DNA of 19,121 nt from Funneliformis mosseae (Eukaryota > Glomeromycota > Glomeromycetes > Glomerales > Glomeraceae). The stretch covers positions 1 to 19,121 of the forward strand of contig CAJVPP010001577.1 in NCBI GenBank assembly GCA_910592005.1. The letters are read 5' to 3'. Positions 1 through 8,277 of this stretch are shown here, piece after piece (the first letter of the stretch is position 1; every line of letters starts with the position of its first letter). The notes below the pieces were generated by a model. It made no database searches. It saw only the letters and a program-made list of their open reading frames with translations, and was not told the origin of the DNA. Both the position numbers and the translations under genes were made by a program.

Positions 1-272
1 ATTTTTTCTTGTATTTGAATGGCTGTTATATTATGTTCTTTCTCTGCCATCTTTACAATCTTATCATCTTATTTTGCGGATGTTATACAAGGCTATTCCA
101 GTTTTTCTGAAGTACTTAGGTCCCAATTTTCATGATATCTTTTAACTCAATAAATAGCTATAGACTTACTACAACATATCTGTTTAGCAATAAATCTAAA
201 ACTAAACTTTAGACCAGCTGAGTGTTCACGTAAAAAGACAATTTCATATTGTTTCTCTAAAGAAAGTTCCAT
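1..272 (-). pseudogene. Tc1-like transposase, N-terminal fragment with stop codons
   Basis: Reading from the ATG at 272 downwards gives a peptide beginning MELSLEKQYEIVFLREHSAG, then a helix-turn-helix pattern (IAKQICCSKSIAIY) and a second basic segment ending ITAIQIQEK at the window edge. This is the paired HTH DNA-binding half expected in front of a Tc1/mariner DDE domain. The reading frame is continuous for about 90 codons but carries three in-frame stops: TGA after SIAIY where Trp fits, TAG after SEKLE, and TAA after TSAK. The catalytic Asp/Glu residues would lie outside the window. The copy is dead. The family assignment rests on the HTH pattern plus the terminal repeat. Confidence 0.72.
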
Positions 273-446
273 TTTTTAAGCGAAAGTTTAATGATCATCT
301 AAATTTTTTTTTTGTATTATTGACACTTATAAATTTACAGGTAATCATGTATTATTGTATAACATTATATTTCTGGAAAATTTAAGGGGTAATTATATAA
401 TAATTTTAGATGATCTCAAATAATCAGATACTTATGACCACTACTG
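1..446 (-). mobile_element. Tc1/mariner-like transposon, 5' end only, truncated by the window edge
   Basis: The outer end reads, on the minus strand, CAGTAGTGGTCATAAGTATC starting at 446, and it is followed on the plus strand by a TA at 447-448. This is the classic Tc1 arrangement of a CAGT-type terminal inverted repeat flanked by a TA target duplication. Inside it, at 1-272, lies the front of a transposase reading away from this end. Two inverted GATCATCTAA motifs (about 293-302 and 405-414) sit in the subterminal region and may be transposase binding sites. The other end lies outside the window, so element length and the second TA cannot be checked. Sequence just beyond 448 reads straight into the helicase pseudogene, so the element probably landed inside it. 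Confidence 0.8.
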
Positions 447-457
447 TATAATACAAA

Positions 458-2424
458 AGAAAAATTCACTTGCAATACTGTATATGAAGCCATTCAAGCA
501 ATAGTAGCATGCATTTAAGCTGATATAAAATTATGGGTATTAAAACTCAAGGATTCTAATGGTGTTTTTTTCTTTAAGATGTTATTTAAGCTCAAAATTA
601 TCAAGTATGAAATTAACTTAATTGAGCTAGGAGGGGAAGCAATAACATTAATAAATCTAGTAAATCAGGTGATCATAAAAGGGTTAATTTGATATTGAGG
701 CATTGATTTCCTATCATACTTACCATATTACCTCCCACCAAATACAAAGTTTTTTAACTTCTTTTGGATTTTAAAGTACCTATTATTGAAATAGATTCTG
801 CTCTTATTAAGTTAATAATCTAATATATAGAAAATATCTGATGTAATAGGAATAAAGTTCTTTCAGAATATGTTTTTAATTAGTTTATATATCTTATATA
901 ATATCCTGATAAAAAAACCTGATACTATTTTAGTATTACACTCACCCATACATTCTAAAAAAAATATTTTGACAGATTTTATTGAAAAGAAAGTACTAAG
1001 GCTGGAATTATTCTTTGTAATATTAGATCTTGAGAAAGTATTAAAAAGATTTAATAGTTACATATAAGCATGAAAACTTATCCTTTTAAATAAAACTAGA
1101 ATGATCTCTGAAGAATAGCATAAGACTAATGATCACTTAAAATTACTCATAACTGAACTATATGTGACAATAGAATGCAAAAGGCTTAAGTCTAAGACAA
1201 TTAAAGACTTTGCTAAATATATAGTTTTAAGTAACTATAATATATCACTTCGCATTAAAATAGGTGATAAATGTATTGTATATCTAGATATATTATCTTG
1301 ATATAAAGGAAATATGAAATATTTTAAGTGTTTAGAAAAATTTTAGATAATCTAAATATACCTGGTATTTTTATAAATTATTTACTAAAATGTGACCTTT
1401 CAGGTTGGATACCACAAAATATTTTCAATATAAAAATGAGAGCAAAAATAATACAATATTAACTTTCTAATCCTATTCAGTTTATAATCGATCATACTTT
1501 TTCATGGCCTATTGAAAAAATTGATAGGTTATACTATACAAATTTATATTAAGAATATATTGCCTGATGTGAAAATAATGAAGAAAAAATATTTGCTAAT
1601 GCTATTCTAGAAAAGAAGTTTTCACAAATTGGTATTGATATAATACATTTATAAAATAATAAAATAAGAGAAGATTACTATATTCTTAATTACTTCAAGA
1701 TCGTAGCCAAGCTTTGTGAATCTGACCTAAGTAATATCAAAGAGTTCTTCAATACTCTTCAAGATGATTTATCAGCAAATGAGATCACAGATATATCTAT
1801 ATTCAACATGCCAGAAATTATTTCTCTAAAAATAATCCTGACTCTTTTAGAAAAAAATACATCACCACCTAATACCAGTAAAGATAAGAAGGCAGATAAA
1901 CAGGATAGAGGGATCTAGGACCTTTTTGATTATGTGACAGAAAATATCTATGCTCTAGTTACCCCAATATCTGGAATATCTGATATATCTATGACTTTTA
2001 AAACACTTGAGCTAGTAATCGATGAACCTAAGACTAGCAAGCTTTCTAATTCTAAGCTTATAAGTAAAATTATAAATATGTTTTCTAAAGAAGCTGATCC
2101 TTCTAAGCCTAATGAAGTATCATCTGATATATTTCTGGCTAGATAATAGCAAGAAGAACGTCTTAGAAAAAAAGTAGTTAAACTTGGCGAGAATTCAGAT
2201 ACCTTCATGACTATTACTGAAAAAGACTGACTTGATTCTGTTACATTCTGTAATAGAATAAAAACTGATTCATGAATATGTGTTTGGCTATAGAGTTAGA
2301 GGATGATCCCAAAGAACATATAGATATGACAATATGAGAAAGATTAATAGGAAAAGAAATAATTCATCATTCTCTTGAGAAAGATAGGATCATATCCTCA
2401 TGGTTCGATACTGATAAGAAATAA
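458..2424 (+). pseudogene. Decayed superfamily 3 (D5-like) replicative helicase
   Basis: Joining frames by eye gives one long protein of about 650 residues. A D5_N-like region with VYEAIQAIVACI and a block around 745-905 (IEIDSALIK, YIENI, VLSEYVFN) precedes the ATPase core. Core motifs are a degenerate Walker A (TILVLHSPIHSKKNI, 924-968; the GxxGxGK glycines are lost), Walker B (KLILLNKT, 1074-1097), SF3 motif C ending in Asn (YIVLSNYN, about 1218-1241) and a GDKCIVYLD segment where an arginine finger would fall. Downstream, SGWIPQNI and a WCE.N-like block match helicase C-terminal regions. There are at least four frameshifts (for example in the A-run near 911-917) and more than a dozen stops. 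SF3 helicases unwind DNA for viruses, virophages and self-replicating elements. The order and motifs are seen; the closest relative is not known. Confidence 0.68.
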
Positions 2425-2690
2425 AAAAAACAGTAAATATATTTTAAGAGAATGGTATACTTTGGTAAAGAGCGAATAAGAAACCAACCCTCTCATTTAA
2501 GAACTTTGAGGCAGATATCTTTGAATCTTTTTTCTCACCCTGCAGATCGATAGATTAAAGGAGGATTATTATTATTTTTCACTATAAGTACTCCTTTGTA
2601 GAAGTGATATTCAAATTATTAGAACTCAATAATAAATATAAAATATTTAATTCTCTTTTTTTTCGGCCATATAGTATACTATGTATTCTA
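2425..2690 (+). pseudogene. C-terminal tail fragment following the helicase
   Basis: After the TAA at 2422-2424 the translation stays protein-like in shifting frames: REWYTLVKSE (about 2440-2472), TLQIDRLKEDYYYFSL, then KYSFVEVIFKLLELNNKYK. Stops and at least one frameshift interrupt it. It may be the continuation of the same polyprotein or a separate downstream gene of the same element. I recognise no domain. The sequence after 2690 becomes simple and AT-rich. Confidence 0.4.
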
Positions 2691-2755
2691 TAGTCTTTTT
2701 TACTTCACAAATTTTACAAATTTCACAAAAATAATATATAAAAAGAAGAAGTAAA

Positions 2756-3150
2756 TCTTGAAATATCCAGAAGATCTAATGGATTTTTTAAATACCAGTT
2801 TATTCTGAGTTTATCATCTGACTATCAGAAATATGTCATATCATGTAAGCCAGAACTTACGTTAGATTCTTTAGTAAAAAGGTTAAATACTTATGAAGTA
2901 TTGCTTAAAGATAAAGTCTAATGCTTATATACTAGCTAATCTGAATCAGTAAGTATCAGCTCAAAATATTGTATTTCACATTTTTTTCATTTAAAGATGA
3001 AAGAATACTAGCCAATCAAGCAGAATATTAATACTCTACTAATCTAACTAATCTGAATCAGTGATCAGCTCAGAAGATTTTTTGTTAGATATACCCTGTA
3101 TAACAAAAAATATAGATTAGCATTTTACCCCTATTGATGAATTTCTGTAT
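2756..3150 (+). pseudogene. Gag-like (UBN2 type) retroelement remnant
   Basis: The peptide FLSLSSDYQKYVISCKPELT continues with LDSLVKRLNTYEVLLKD (about 2805-2915). The LPSSY-like start, the Leu-Thr-x-Asp-x-Leu core and the R-L-x-x-Y/E-E end resemble the UBN2 Gag domain of Copia elements, which packs the RNA of the retroelement. A stop follows at 2919-2921, and a further protein-like stretch (DERILANQAEY and a NLNQ-type repeat) appears in another frame up to about 3070. No zinc knuckle, protease or reverse transcriptase follows. The identification is by pattern only and the piece is short. Confidence 0.35.
3052..3130 (+). repeat. Direct repeat, copy A (partner at 3700-3775)
   Basis: The segment around CAGTGATCAGCTCAGAAGAT and TTTTTTGTTAGATATA followed by ATAACAAAAAATATAGATT aligns with copy B, which has CAGTGATCACTAGTTTGGAA, the same GATTTTTTG core and CAATAGAAAATATGAATC. 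The similarity is imperfect but runs for about 70 bases in the same orientation. The two copies bracket the undamaged minus-strand reading frame at 3155-3562. Confidence 0.5.
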
Positions 3151-3154
3151 TACC

Positions 3155-3562
3155 TTACTTGAAATATCTAAACTTTTGAATATATGCTTTTACATCTTTC
3201 TCAGCTTCTTTTTTTATTATTTCTTTGTCAGTATAACTGACAATACTAAGATAATGTTGAATAATGCTTATATCCTCTTCTAGATATAAAAGCAAATGGT
3301 ATTTTTTTCTAAGTGAAAATTTTCCTAATGATCTATCAATAAGATCTTCTCTATATTGATATAATATATTAAGAGTTAGGTATTTATCAATCTCAAGATG
3401 CTCCTCTATCAATATAATTACCTCCACTAAATTAAATAATAGTCTACTTGTATAATCAAGTATTTTTGCTTTCTTGCTTTGATTTAATGCTGTTTGGTTT
3501 GCATTGTCATTAATACCAAGATTTCTTTCAGCTAGGCGCTTCTGAATAGCTAATACATTCAT
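3155..3562 (-). CDS. Undamaged 135-residue protein of unknown function
   Basis: This is a rare unbroken frame in a window of wreckage. I chose the ATG at 3562 (MNVLAIQKRLAERNLGIND), because the only start upstream in frame is a GTG, unlikely in a eukaryote. The protein is Lys/Glu/Leu-rich and predicted to be almost entirely helical, with amphipathic stretches (LLFNLVEVIILIEEHLEID; RSLGKFSLRKKYHLLLYLEE; KEIIKKEAEKDVKAYIQKFRYFK). It has no signal peptide and no membrane segment. Two related direct repeats lie on either side. I do not recognise the family. It could be a real gene, a non-structural part of a mobile element, or a chance survivor of decay; an open frame of this length at this AT content is unlikely by chance. 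Confidence 0.55.
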   Translation of the reverse strand: MNVLAIQKRLAERNLGINDNANQTALNQSKKAKILDYTSRLLFNLVEVIILIEEHLEIDKYLTLNILYQYREDLIDRSLGKFSLRKKYHLLLYLEEDISIIQHYLSIVSYTDKEIIKKEAEKDVKAYIQKFRYFK

Positions 3563-3949
3563 CTTCTTATATAAAAGCACTTTATATAGTTGATTTTTAA
3601 GTATTTTATTTTGAACAAATTTATTATTAGTATTACTTATTATGATTATGTTTATCTCTAGCTAGCATATATTTAAATTTGTGTCTGAAATACTGATTAT
3701 CAACTGAAGCAGTGATCACTAGTTTGGAAGATTTTTTGCTAAGCTATAGATTATGCAATAGAAAATATGAATCATCAATTGGGGTTTTGTACAATATATT
3801 AATTTTTACATATATTTGAAAAAAAAAATATATTAACTTTTGTTCATTATATTTTTTTAAACAAATGTGAGAAAATGTAAAAAAGTGATTAGTTGCAATA
3901 CAGAGCCTACTATATAAGCAAATAATGTCAATAAAGCATATGTTATAAA
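3563..3949. other. AT-rich stretch without a supported gene
   Basis: Nothing protein-like is sustained on either strand, apart from a short in-frame extension of the minus-strand gene upstream of its ATG that has no start codon. Copy B of the direct repeat lies inside it at about 3700-3775. The rest is poly-A and poly-T tracts. Confidence 0.5.
3700..3775 (+). repeat. Direct repeat, copy B (partner at 3052-3130)
   Basis: It shares with copy A the order CAGTGATCA, GAAGATTTTTTG, a gap, then an ATA-rich tail with AAAATATGAAT versus AAAATATAGAT. Similarity is about 70 percent by eye. Confidence 0.45.
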
Positions 3950-4471
3950 ATACTGAGGACTTTGGAATTTCAAGATCGTCAGAAGTGAAACTAATTATAT
4001 ATCTTTCTAATAGATCTGATCTCTTTGGGATCCTCTCTTTATAAAAAATATGAGGATTTCATTTACATATGCTTTTATAAAGCTCAACATCAGATAACAA
4101 TACTAATTGTATTTTGTATCTCTTAACATTTTTTTTCAACAGCAAAATATAAAGTATTTCAGATGAATAAAAAGAAACAGACTACAAATCAAGTATTTAA
4201 GAATGACTATTTTAATTATATCTATAGTATTGTGACCACAGGTATAGAGTGGTATTTTATAATATATATTTTAGATAGTATTTACTATACAAGTGATAGT
4301 AGAATATCAGATTAATCTCACGAAATCAGCTATTAAAGAAAATTCTAAATTACTTCGTAGCAATGTAAAAGAGTGATTAGTATTATTATAGAATTATTAA
4401 AGAATAGAGTTAGTGTAAATAGTTTTCCAATTAGTAAAAGGGCTAGAATTAAAAAATTTATCAAAAAATAA
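3950..4471 (+). pseudogene. Decayed gene, unidentified fungal family
   Basis: Three frames give successive protein-like pieces. The first is EDFGISRSSEVKLIIYLSNR (about 3954-4015). Next comes a piece with ETDYKSS (about 4170-4190). The last pieces are NYIYSIVTTGIEWYFIIY (about 4213-4266) and, after a stop, SNVK/KRVISIIIELLKNRVS (about 4352-4410), ending FPISKRARIKKFIKK with TAA at 4469-4471. The pattern I-V-T-T-G-x-x-W-Y-F followed by V-K-R-V-I-x-I-I-x-x-L-L-K looks like the C-terminal part of a nuclease-fold or Crinkler-type fungal protein, but I cannot assign it. At least two frameshifts and several stops are present, so it is not functional. Confidence 0.4.
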
Positions 4472-4650
4472 TATGTATTGTGGGCTAAGCCCTGAACATT
4501 TGTATTTATTTTCACATGTAATAATAAATTTTTTCTTGACAAAGTGATTTGTGTGATAAATTATCACATACACATGATTTTTTTATTTATTACTATACTA
4601 ACTAAAACTTTTGAATTATTTTATCTTGTATAAAAAAAATATTATTAAAC

Positions 4651-5237
4651 ATGCAATCTAAGATTGATTCATTGAGAGAAATAAATTCGAAGCTCTTAGC
4701 TGAAATTACAGAACTTAGAAAGGAAAATACTAAAGTCAAGGCTAAGAATATAGAAGTTAAGGTTGAGAATGTGAAGTTAAAGTATATTTTAGAAGAACAT
4801 AAAGTTAGATTCACGAATCTAGAACAAAGAAATAAAGAAAAGATTACACTTATTGCTAAATTAAATGATGATATCAGGAAATCAAACAGGAATAAAATGC
4901 TGTTAATATTTTAGCAAAAAGTAATACATTTATACCAAAGTCTTCAATTCATTCAATAACTTCATAATTATCTATTTTGCTATCTATTGAGAAGATTTTG
5001 AAGCAATCGGATTACTCTGATCATTTTATTAAAAAGAATAATATTGATTCTATATCTCAGGATTTCAATTCAATACCTTTAGATCAAACTATTATACATT
5101 CTGTTGTAGACCAGTATGATACTACCAAATCTAAATTATTAGAAGATGATAGAGAGACAGATTCTTTCTTAGATAAGATATATAGGAAGAAGATTAGTAA
5201 TAAGATAAGAGAAAGAAAGCGGAAAATAAAACTTTAG
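4651..5237 (+). pseudogene. N-terminal coiled-coil part of a long decayed gene
   Basis: ATG 4651 opens a textbook coiled coil of 80-odd residues: MQSKIDSLREINSKLLAEIT, then KEN, VKAKN and VKVEN heptads with Leu/Val/Ile at a/d positions and many Lys/Glu. The frame ends with TAG at 4912-4914. After a frameshift it resumes at about 4977 as a Ser/Asp-rich linker and a basic-acidic helix (LLEDDRETDSFLDKIYRKKI, then KIRERKRKIKL) ending at 5235-5237. I associate this arrangement of coiled coil, linker and ET/DSFLD helix with a highly repeated Rhizophagus family. That link is from memory and unverified. It is the start of the gene that continues to 8070. Confidence 0.55.
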
Positions 5238-6522
5238 CATGAATTGACTACTTAAAACTTATCCTTAGTTACTACTGTCTCATTCTGTTTATTCACTAGT
5301 TTGTGTTTAGAGAAAAATATTGAAAAATTATATTTGAAGGAGAAAGATAATCAGAACACTCTGTCACATTAAAAAATTCTCTATAGGCAAAAAGTAGAAC
5401 AAGGTTTAAACAGGAATTATCATCCTTTTACAGTAAAGCGATAGCATAATATTTAACATTTAGATTTCAAAATTTTTTTTAGAATTGATTCTAATAGGAT
5501 CTAGTAATATTACAGCACAAACTATAGTTGATTTATTTAATGTAGCAATAAAGGTCAAACCAAAGAAGATACTATGCTGATATTGTTACTATAAAGCATA
5601 TAAGAATCAAATTAGGAATATTAAATCTATAAATAAGATTAATGATCAATCAGCAAGGACATTAATATATAGCGAAATCAAATCTTATTTTTAGACATTA
5701 TTGACGTGAACTTGCGTAAAATTATTTCTAGAACTAAAAAGTTTATATATTATTTAAGAGGATAGGAATAGATAAAATTCAAGCAGTTACTTATAGCACA
5801 AGTGCTATTTCAAGTCTGATAGAAATTCAGATTTAAGATATTATAAGTTGCTTTCTTAAGACTTATAAGTCTTCTACAGATGAATGCCAAAAAATGATCA
5901 GTATGATAAATCATTATACGTATGTGACTGAATCTTCTGAGATAAGTATACCTATTCATTTAATATATATCTCTAATTCTTCAGACCTAATTAATTTACC
6001 TATCATTTCATATAATGCTTATGCTTCTTATATCAATATGGTTTTAAAAGAATATCTCTACCTATTTTATATAATAGTGACAAATATAATGATATACAGT
6101 ATATGAATTTAAGAATTCAGACTTATGTTCTGGATGTAAAAAAGAGCATAATAAAGGAAGGTAGTTGGTCGATGCATAAAGGGTTCTTATTACATTAAAT
6201 GCTGATCTTTACCTAATGAAAAAGAAATTAAGATAAATACTACACTAGAAATGATTTTATCAATCACACCTCAAGCAAGTAGAACTAATCCAACTTATAA
6301 CTGAGCTTATTTTCACAACAAGATATTGGATCAATATTCTAATCTATATAGAGAATGTAGTAGTGAAAATTTTGATTACTGATGAGATATTATGTGGAGT
6401 TTTGAGAGAGACCATCTGCCCATTATGCAAATAGGTCATTATAATGAAGAAATAAAAGGTAGGTATAAAGCCAGATCTTATTTTATTAAATATGAACAGC
6501 ATAAAATTGAGATAACTGCATA
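5238..6522 (+). pseudogene. Middle part of the same decayed gene: helical domain and two zinc-binding blocks
   Basis: Protein-like pieces follow one another in changing frames: EKNIEKL, a helical block with SARTLIYSEIKSYF and VNLRKIISRTKKF (about 5655-5740), GIDKIQAVTYSTSAISSLIE (about 5765-5826), and a Ser/Pro linker. Then come two Cys/His blocks. The first has CSGCKKEH (about 6130-6155) and, after a frameshift, a G-S-Y-Y-I-K-C end (about 6180-6200). The second has CPLCK-x-H (about 6418-6440) ending GRYKARSYFIKYE-like (about 6460-6490), where the last Cys is lost. Each looks like a CxxC-H-C zinc site. The gene is then split by the hAT-like insertion at 6523. Dense stops and frameshifts make it non-functional. 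Confidence 0.5.
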
Positions 6523-6532
6523 TAGAGTTCTG

Positions 6533-6715
6533 GATGAGTCGAGTTAATTCACAAATAAGATAAGCTGAGTTGAGTTTAAATCAAGTTAAGTTTATGTTTT
6601 TTTGACTTGATGATTTGTGAATCAAGCCAAATTTAAGTTGAGTTAAATATTTAATTTGACTCAATTTAAACTCAACTTAATTCAAGTTGACTTGAGTTGA
6701 TTTAAAATAGTATTA
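6533..6715. repeat. Left arm rich in TTGAGT/ACTCAA inverted motifs
   Basis: About ten short copies of GAGTT(G/T)A, AAGTTGAGTT, ACTCAACTT and their complements alternate in both orientations, so the arm can fold on itself. A matching arm at 7284-7460 has the same vocabulary with more TCGAGT variants (GACTCGACTCGACTCAACTC). Such subterminal arrays are typical transposase-binding regions of non-autonomous DNA elements. Confidence 0.6.
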
Positions 6716-6718
6716 TTT

Positions 6719-6845
6719 TAGGGATGTTAAAATCCAGTCTGGTCCTAGTCTGATCCTGAAACTCCCAGTCTATAAGACTTAGGTTCTAGGACTAGATTCT
6801 AAAACTGGTCCTAAAACTGCAGTTCTAGGACCGTAGTCCTATAGA
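6719..6845. repeat. Block with a second hAT-type terminus and GGTCCTAG motifs
   Basis: The sequence TAGGGATGTTAAAATCCAGT at about 6719 looks like the end of a different hAT-type element. It is followed by repeated GGTCCTAG, TTCTAGGAC and GGTCCTAAAACT motifs in both orientations up to GACCGTAGTCCTATA near 6840. No matching opposite terminus is seen. It may be a nested, partly deleted element. Confidence 0.4.
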
Positions 6846-7225
6846 GAAATAATTATTCAAGAAGAATAATAAGAAATCATTTGACTTGAACGATAAAAAA
6901 ATCATTCAAGAAGAATGATAAGAAATCATACAACTTGAACGATAAAAAAATTGTTCAAAAGAACAATGAAAAATTGTTCAACTTGAATGATAAAAATTCG
7001 TTTAAGAAGAATGATAAGAAATCATTTGACTTAAACGATAAAAAAATCATTCAAGAAGAACAATAACTTGAATTATTCGACTTGAATGATAAAAAAATTG
7101 TTCAAGAAGAATAATGATCTAAATTGTTTGACTTGAATGATAAAAAATTGTTTAAGAAGAACAATGACTAATCATTTGATTTGAATAATAAAAAAATCGT
7201 TCAAGAAAAATAATGATAAATCATT
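6845..7225. repeat. Minisatellite, about 8 units of 46-53 bp built from hairpins
   Basis: A typical unit begins ATCATTCAAGAAGAATGAT, continues with a spacer GAAATC, a second half ATTTGACTTGAACGAT and ends in a run of A. Eight units can be followed, each with small differences. The first half of each unit is an inverted repeat of 7 bases around AAGAA or AAAA. The second half is a weaker inverted repeat. The units end at a CTTCTTCTCCTTCCTTCCCT tract. Confidence 0.85.
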
Positions 7226-7283
7226 CGCTTCTTCTCCTTCCTTCCCTCTGATCTTTTTGTTTTTTTTTTATTATTTTTTTTAA

Positions 7284-7460
7284 AATTGAATCAAGTTAAA
7301 ATAGAGTCGAGTCAAATTGAGTCGAGTTTAAAATTTATATAACTTGAATCAAATCAAATTAAAAGATTTTATAAAATAAATTTGACTCGACTCGACTCAA
7401 CTCGAAAAAAGAGAGTCAAATAGAATTGATCTTTAAACTCAACTTGATTTGACTCATTGA
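7284..7460. repeat. Right arm rich in TCGAGT/ACTCGA motifs
   Basis: It is the counterpart of the left arm of the hAT-like element, with GAGTCGAGTC, GAGTCGAGTTT, GACTCGACTCGACTCAACTC and AAACTCAACTTGA. Both orientations are present, so strong stem-loops are possible within it and with the left arm. Confidence 0.6.
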
Positions 7461-7475
7461 AACTCTAACTGCATA

Positions 7476-8070
7476 GTCTTTCCTACTCTATGAGTGCAGA
7501 AGATGATCTAACTATTTTTTTTGGAAATATGATAAGAAATATTAGATAGCTTTCTATCTGAAAATTTTTAATCTTTTTTTCAAATTGATAAAAAAAAAAG
7601 GATTTAAATTGTTTGTATTTATATAAAAAGGAAAATAACTGAGTCTGATAAAATATTAACCTCTGAATATCTGGATTAGCATACTAAATTAACTGGGTTA
7701 CCAAGTGTTTTAACAGATAAGATTTGTTTCAATTTATATAAAGATATAAAAAAGAAATTGGAAATGAGCTATAGTAATTATTTTAAGCCAATCATTTTTG
7801 AAGTCAGATTAGATCTAAAATTAATTATCAAATCTGTATTAGAGCATTTCATATACTTAAAATTCTGAAATAGTTTTAGAAGGATTGATAATTATAATTT
7901 TGTATCTGCTTAGCCATAAAGTTCACTATGTTCTATTTGCGATAGAAAACATGAGAATTATAGGTTACATAATGAATGGTATAGGAATAGAACAGAATAT
8001 TGTCTTATTTACTTCACTTTAAGCAATAAATTCAAATTCGCTATTGTAGCATAGACCAGTCATGTGAGAT
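7476..8070 (+). pseudogene. C-terminal fragment of the split gene, with a primase-type zinc site
   Basis: The frame resumes right after the 8-bp duplication. From about 7655 the translation is almost continuous: ILTSEYLD, LPSVLTDKICFNLYKDIKKK, SNYFKPIIFEVRLDLKLIIK, VLEHFIYLKF, then SSLCSICDRKHENYRLHNEW (about 7918-7977) and CLIYFTLSNKFKFAIVA. The CxxC-x3-H-x(n)-C arrangement resembles the zinc ribbon that follows the archaeo-eukaryotic primase core in D5-type primase-helicases. The primase Asp catalytic residues are not recognisable here. Stops at about five places stand where Trp, Gln or Arg would fit. The next expected part, an SF3 helicase, is missing: the repeat at 8178 begins instead. 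Confidence 0.5.
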
Positions 8071-8277
8071 TAATCACTTGAAAAAATGTACAGTTGTTAC
8101 TCTAAATGCACAGTATTTAGAATGTCAAAATTAGGTAAATGAAATTTTGAGCACACAATTATTTTTATAACTATATATATCATGCTGAATTTCTTATCAA
8201 ACAATCAGAATAGTACAGCTTATAAGGAGCTGGGAAATGCTTTGCTAAAGCAGAACTATTTTGAAAAATAGCATATA

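Larger units (their letters stand above)
6523..7467. mobile_element. hAT-like non-autonomous element (945 bp)
   Basis: The left end TAGAGTTCTGGATGAGTC (6523) and the right end, read inverted, TAGAGTTTCAATGAGTC (from 7467) form terminal inverted repeats. They are flanked by a perfect 8-bp duplication ACTGCATA at 6515-6522 and 7468-7475. An 8-bp duplication and a TAGAG-type terminus are the hallmarks of hAT transposons. No transposase is encoded, so it would depend on enzyme supplied elsewhere. The interior consists of TTGAGT/ACTCAA-rich arms at both ends, a GGTCCTAG-rich block at 6719-6845 and a hairpin minisatellite. It sits inside the coiled-coil/zinc pseudogene. Confidence 0.75.

Noticed and set aside
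870..1067. Separate 65-residue gene
   Set aside because: It is one frame of the SF3 helicase pseudogene; coding similarity continues on both sides in other frames.
6845..7225. CRISPR-like array
   Set aside because: The units vary throughout, there are no unique spacers of constant length, and the context is a eukaryotic transposon.
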